Source: an uncultured Clostridia bacterium (lineage in GTDB: Bacteria > Bacillota > Clostridia > UMGS1810). From it: a stretch of DNA of 6,432 bases. Numbering within the stretch: the stretch's first letter is position 1; each line of letters begins with the position of its first letter. The notes below the pieces were generated by a model. The model did not search any database, was not told the origin of the DNA, and saw only the letters and a program-made list of their open reading frames with translations. Shown here piece after piece: positions 5,826-6,432 of this stretch. The position numbers were made by a program, and so were the translations under genes. The stretch is from positions 1-6,432 of the forward strand of contig CAKSFP010000062.1 of the NCBI GenBank assembly GCA_934454585.1. The letters run 5' to 3'.

Positions 5826-5888
5826 CTCATAGGCAAAATTTTAATTATGCAAGTCGCATAATACGACTTTGAGCGCAGCTCCTATGAG
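5826..5888 (-). promoter_or_regulatory. Structured leader element with alternative stems
   Basis: The outer repeat ctcatagg (5826-5833) / cctatgag (5881-5888) encloses a 7-bp hairpin attatgc/gcataat (5844-5862) and a short gagc/gctc hairpin (5871-5881), a multi-branched fold. A competing 6-bp stem, aagtcg (5851-5856) with cgactt (5864-5869), cannot form together with the 7-bp hairpin. It begins at or next to the predicted transcription start of the promoter at 5892-5920, so the outer repeat could be an operator or the 5' end of an RNA switch. It matches no riboswitch class I recognise. Confidence 0.45.
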
Positions 5889-5891
5889 GTT

Positions 5892-5920
5892 ATTATAGCA
5901 TATTTTCGATAAATAATCAA
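5892..5920 (-). promoter_or_regulatory. Strong sigma-A promoter for the HTH-helicase operon
   Basis: Minus strand: TTGATT (5915-5920), a 17-bp spacer, and TATAAT (5892-5897) preceded by TGC, an extended -10. Start would be near 5885, giving a leader of about 250 nt before the HTH ATG at 5634. It is the best-scoring minus-strand promoter I see in the window. Confidence 0.65.
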
Positions 5921-5962
5921 TAAGTTTCAAACATTTTGATTACATAGTAACATTTTCTAAGA

Positions 5963-5990
5963 TAAAGACACCCCATTCGGGATGCCTTTA
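5963..5990 (-). terminator. Rho-independent terminator behind the TIR-like fragment
   Basis: On the minus strand a 12-bp stem (taaaggcatccc with ggggtgtcttta, loop gaat) includes two G-U pairs, and its 3' arm CTTTA is followed by TCTT. It starts a few bases behind the stop codon of the TIR-like fragment. In the plus direction the two G-U positions become A-C mismatches, so it is built for minus-strand transcription. It separates the debris upstream from the HTH operon promoter. Confidence 0.7.
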
Positions 5991-5993
5991 TTG

Positions 5994-6188
5994 TTATATT
6001 ATTGCCGTTTTTATCGAATCATAGTCCCACGAATAAGTGTACTGTTTCTTTGCCGCAATATGAGTACCCTTGTATCTGATTGCTTCCGGACATTTTGACC
6101 TGTCAACATAACTGCTGTTATAGATAACCACAATCTTCAAATTGTCACAAACAGCCTTTTCGCACTCAAATTCTATAAAACTTCGAAA
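5994..6188 (-). pseudogene. C-terminal fragment of a probable TIR-like (DUF1863-type) protein
   Basis: An open frame of 64 codons ends in TAA at 5994-5996 and has no start codon; an in-frame TAA at 6189-6191 closes it on the other side. It reads F-I-E-F-E-C-E-K-A-V, then L-K-I-V-V-I-Y-N-S-S-Y-V-D-R-S-K-C-P-E-A-I-R, then T-H-I-A-A-K, and Y-S-W-D-Y-D-S-I-K-T-A-I. The pattern fits the second half of TIR-like/ThsB-like proteins: W/F-x-x-x-E-x-x-x-A followed by L-x-I-V-V-x-Y, and a C-terminal C-P-x-x-(I/L)-R with H-I. The N-terminal half, with the usual S/F-Y-x-x-D start, is missing. TIR-like proteins often act in phage defence, but this piece cannot. The family call is from memory; the terminator just behind it confirms a real 3' gene end. 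Confidence 0.5.
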
Positions 6189-6190
6189 TT

Positions 6191-6292
6191 ATGCTTGATT
6201 TAATATCAAAACTTGTTTCCCGTCTTAATGAACTCAACGACGTCTCATATATTATTGAGGATTTGGAAACACCTCGTTTGAAACAGCTATAA
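6191..6292 (+). other. Short plus-strand open frame, possible gene remnant
   Basis: The frame (open from 6179, ATG at 6191, TAA at 6290-6292) encodes 33 residues: M-L-D-L-I-S-K-L-V-S-R-L-N-E-L-N-D, then V-S-Y-I-I-E-D-L-E-T-P-R-L-K-Q-L. It is an amphipathic, protein-like composition with no RBS before the ATG. I do not recognise it. It starts where the TIR-like fragment ends, so it may be the end of another gene brought in by rearrangement. Confidence 0.25.
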
Positions 6293-6432
6293 TCAATAAC
6301 GATTTTAATGAGCAGATAGCCAATTCCGGCTTTCTGATCATTAGTATAATTATATATCCTGACCTGTTTAATTAAAACTCCACCGTTTCCTCCGGCTTTG
6401 TAAATGATGAAAATACTGCTTTTGCATTCTTG
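6293..6432. other. Window edge, no assignable gene
   Basis: On the minus strand a frame entering from the right edge ends at TAA 6372-6374 and reads K-N-A-K-A-V-F-S-S-F-T-K-P-E-E-T-V-E-F, which could be the C-terminus of an upstream gene. Another minus frame stays open from 6432 to 6166 but has an unconvincing composition. The 140 bases are too short to choose between them. Confidence 0.25.

Noticed and set aside
6166..6432. 88-codon minus-strand open frame running in from the right edge
   Set aside because: It overlaps the TIR-like fragment out of frame, has no start in the window, and has an unconvincing serine/isoleucine-rich composition.
1..6432. CRISPR array, tRNA or rRNA gene
   Set aside because: No regularly spaced repeats and no cloverleaf with conserved tRNA T-loop bases were found. 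The 5826-5888 multi-branch fold lacks the GTTCRA T-loop and the CCA-side acceptor pattern.

Overview
The window looks like chromosomal DNA from a low-GC gut-type Firmicute (Clostridia, Lachnospiraceae/Oscillospiraceae-like). The grounds are AT-rich sequence, GGAGG-type ribosome binding sites, TATAAT-type promoters and the protein flavour. Taxonomy is inferred; no rRNA or marker gene is present. Almost all genes lie on the minus strand, so the locus is best read from right to left.

Right edge (about 5960-6432): gene debris. A C-terminal fragment of a probable TIR-like (DUF1863-like) protein has lost its N-terminus and ends in a good intrinsic terminator. Short open frames beyond it could not be assigned.

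Centre-right (5347-5920): a strong minus-strand promoter, a roughly 250-nt leader rich in inverted repeats (including two mutually exclusive stems), then a 95-aa XRE-family HTH regulator, followed 51 nt later by a large SNF2-type helicase gene (2689-5295). The helicase is recognisable end to end (about 870 codons when reconstructed) but broken three times: a small frame-changing deletion just before Walker A, an in-frame TAA in the middle, and a one-base loss in an A-tract near the C-terminal region. Its Walker B motif also reads EAAN, with Ala where the catalytic Glu is expected.

Centre-left (1588-2640): an intact 350-aa Fic protein with a VbhA-like N-terminal inhibitory region, a variant Fic motif (HIFGEGNTR) and a C-terminal winged helix joined by a 12-nt tandem-repeat linker. 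Directly behind its stop codon comes only the last ~50 codons of a DNA methyltransferase (Mod-like), then a RhuM-family gene (408-1421) interrupted by an amber codon 49 codons before its natural end.

Left edge (1-373): a 124-nt long hairpin whose three imperfect positions in the main stem become G-U pairs only in a minus-strand transcript. After it come a perfect-consensus sigma-70 promoter on the plus strand, an RBS, and a short internally deleted remnant that may be an IS3-like transposase.

Overall reading (inference): this is a decaying defence island. The original operon was probably HTH regulator - SNF2 helicase - (lost genes) - methyltransferase - RhuM, a restriction-modification-like layout. 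The helicase, methyltransferase and rhuM are inactivated, while the Fic and HTH genes stay open. I do not see a clearly new system. The most interesting leftovers are the structured leader, the long hairpin, and the survival of an intact Fic gene among ruins.
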